From assembly GCA_943324575.2 (NCBI GenBank), contig CALPMD020000082.1:1-6188 (forward strand): a DNA stretch of 6,188 bases. Reading direction: 5' to 3'. The stretch is from Akkermansia muciniphila (GTDB lineage: Bacteria; Verrucomicrobiota; Verrucomicrobiia; Verrucomicrobiales; Akkermansiaceae). Made by a program: the position numbers and the translations under genes. Below, one piece after another: positions 5,457-6,188 of the stretch (position 1 is its first letter; every line of letters starts with the position of its first letter). The notes under the pieces are model-generated. The model was not told the DNA's origin. It was given only the letters and a program-made list of their open reading frames with translations, and searched no databases.

Positions 5457-5546
5457 CCACTTCTGAGGGCTTGCCGCAGACGAAATCGTTTCCTAGCTTG
5501 TCGGCACAATACGGAGATTTTTTTATTCTAATTTTCCAATCAACCC
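5457..5546 (+). promoter_or_regulatory. rluB-acs spacer with possible weak terminator and acs promoter
   Basis: The 90-base gap has two hints of control. TGCCG (5472-5476) and CGGCA (5502-5506) can pair, with ACG/CGT as an inner match, and a run of seven T begins at 5518; the distance to the T run is long for a terminator, so this is weak. A -10-like TCTAAT (5527-5532, five of six) lies 18 bases after GGCACA (5503-5508, three of six). If used, transcription would begin only about 8 bases ahead of the acs ATG, giving an almost leaderless message, which would fit the lack of a Shine-Dalgarno sequence there. Both readings are tentative. Confidence 0.3.
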
Positions 5547-6188
5547 ATGAGTGCTAAAAAATTCTCACCTAAACAGCCTGCTGGCGCCGCCATCAAGCCT
5601 TCCAAAGAGTTTTCTGCCAAAGCCCGCATCCCGTCAATGGCAGCGTACAAGCGCCTTTATAAGGAATCCATCGAGAAGCCGGCGGTATTCTGGGCGCGCG
5701 AGGCGAAGGAGTTGGTTTGGCAAAAGCCTTGGTCCAAGGTACTCGACTGGAAGGCCCCGAACGCCAAGTGGTTCGACGGTGGCAAGCTCAACGTCTGCGA
5801 AAACTGCGTGGACCGTCACGCCACAAGCGCACGCCGCAACAAGGCGGCGATCATCTGGGAAGGTGAGCCCGGCGACAAGCGGGTCATCACCTACGGCCAA
5901 CTCCAAAAGGACGTCTGCCGCTTTGCCAACGTCCTTCAGAAAAACGGCGTCAAGGCCAAGGACCGCGTGCTCATTTACATGCCGATGGTTCCCGAAGCCG
6001 CGGTGGCGATGCTGGCCTGCGCCCGCATCGGCGCAGTACACAACGTGGTTTTCGGCGGATTCGCCTCTGAAGCGATTGTCGACCGACTCGAAGATTCAGG
6101 TGCAACGACCATCATTACCGCCGACGGCGGCTGGCGGCGTGGCAAGGTCGTAGCCCTCAAGCCGGTGGTCGATGAGGCGCTCGCCAAA
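5547..6188 (+). CDS. acs: Acetyl-CoA synthetase (AMP-forming), N-terminal third (cut by window edge)
   Basis: Acs activates acetate with ATP to acetyl-AMP, then forms acetyl-CoA. The frame from ATG 5547 stays open for 214 codons to the last base; the whole family is about 650 residues. After about 30 extra N-terminal residues rich in lysine, the acetyl-CoA synthetase N-terminal domain appears ([19 protein letters not shown], 31-49; [20 protein letters not shown], 68-87). The AMP-binding domain then begins: [11 protein letters not shown] (100-110), ITYGQL (114-119), [20 protein letters not shown] (144-163), VVFGGF (167-172) and [11 protein letters not shown] (190-200), whose basic residues lie where Acs contacts CoA phosphates. 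HNVVFGGF has N where S is common. The ATP loop and catalytic lysine lie beyond the window. No Shine-Dalgarno sequence precedes the start. The other long plus-strand frame here (5551-6153) is a shadow. Confusion with propionyl-CoA synthetase is possible but less likely. Confidence 0.94.
   Translation, partial: MSAKKFSPKQPAGAAIKPSKEFSAKARIPSMAAYKRLYKESIEKPAVFWAREAKELVWQKPWSKVLDWKAPNAKWFDGGKLNVCENCVDRHATSARRNKAAIIWEGEPGDKRVITYGQLQKDVCRFANVLQKNGVKAKDRVLIYMPMVPEAAVAMLACARIGAVHNVVFGGFASEAIVDRLEDSGATTIITADGGWRRGKVVALKPVVDEALAK

Noticed and set aside
5551..6153. Plus-strand frame of 200 residues at the right edge
   Set aside because: It is serine- and arginine-rich with no recognisable motif, while the overlapping frame from 5547 is clearly acetyl-CoA synthetase.

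Overview
The window looks like chromosomal DNA from a GC-rich Gram-negative bacterium, most likely of the phylum Verrucomicrobiota. The strongest clue is a 51-residue protein at 4462-4617 that matches, from memory, the 'small basic protein' family known from Verrucomicrobia and Chlamydiae. Other support comes from a lipid A kinase (LpxK), which implies an outer membrane with LPS, from LpxK's long N-terminal extension, and from the near absence of Shine-Dalgarno sequences. Genus cannot be decided from this sequence.

Layout. The left half is read on the minus strand. From right to left it holds a mannose-1-phosphate guanylyltransferase (1575-2657), the YqgF/RuvX nuclease-fold protein (1132-1578, TTG start overlapping the stop of the previous gene), the tRNA pseudouridine synthase TruA (284-1042), and, at the window edge, the first 40 residues of a DUF2267-type protein (1-121). 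A 105-bp divergent spacer (2658-2762) separates this from the plus-strand half. That half holds a 107-residue glycine-rich membrane protein (2763-3086), LpxK (3168-4379), the small basic protein (4462-4617), an intrinsic-terminator-like hairpin (4647-4677), an RsuA/RluB-family rRNA pseudouridine synthase (4689-5456), and the first 214 residues of acetyl-CoA synthetase (5547-6188, running off the window).

How the genes relate. Most are core housekeeping genes. Two modify RNA (TruA on tRNA, the RluB-like enzyme on rRNA), YqgF/RuvX has been tied to rRNA processing, and the small basic protein may bind rRNA, so RNA maturation is a theme. The GDP-mannose enzyme and LpxK both feed cell-surface glycan or LPS synthesis. 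Acs starts what is probably a separate transcription unit for acetate activation. I see no mobile element, CRISPR array, tRNA, rRNA or defence system, and no clear sign of horizontal transfer.

The unexplained structure is mostly between genes: paired GTGCAA/TTGCAC boxes ahead of the DUF2267 gene, an 18-bp tandem repeat whose degenerate copy runs into the truA start codon, an inverted repeat that would fold over the manC start codon, and a terminator hairpin only 12 bases before the rluB-like start. The two proteins of unknown role (2763-3086 and 4462-4617) are the best candidates for undescribed biology. No stretch over 300 bases lacks a gene.
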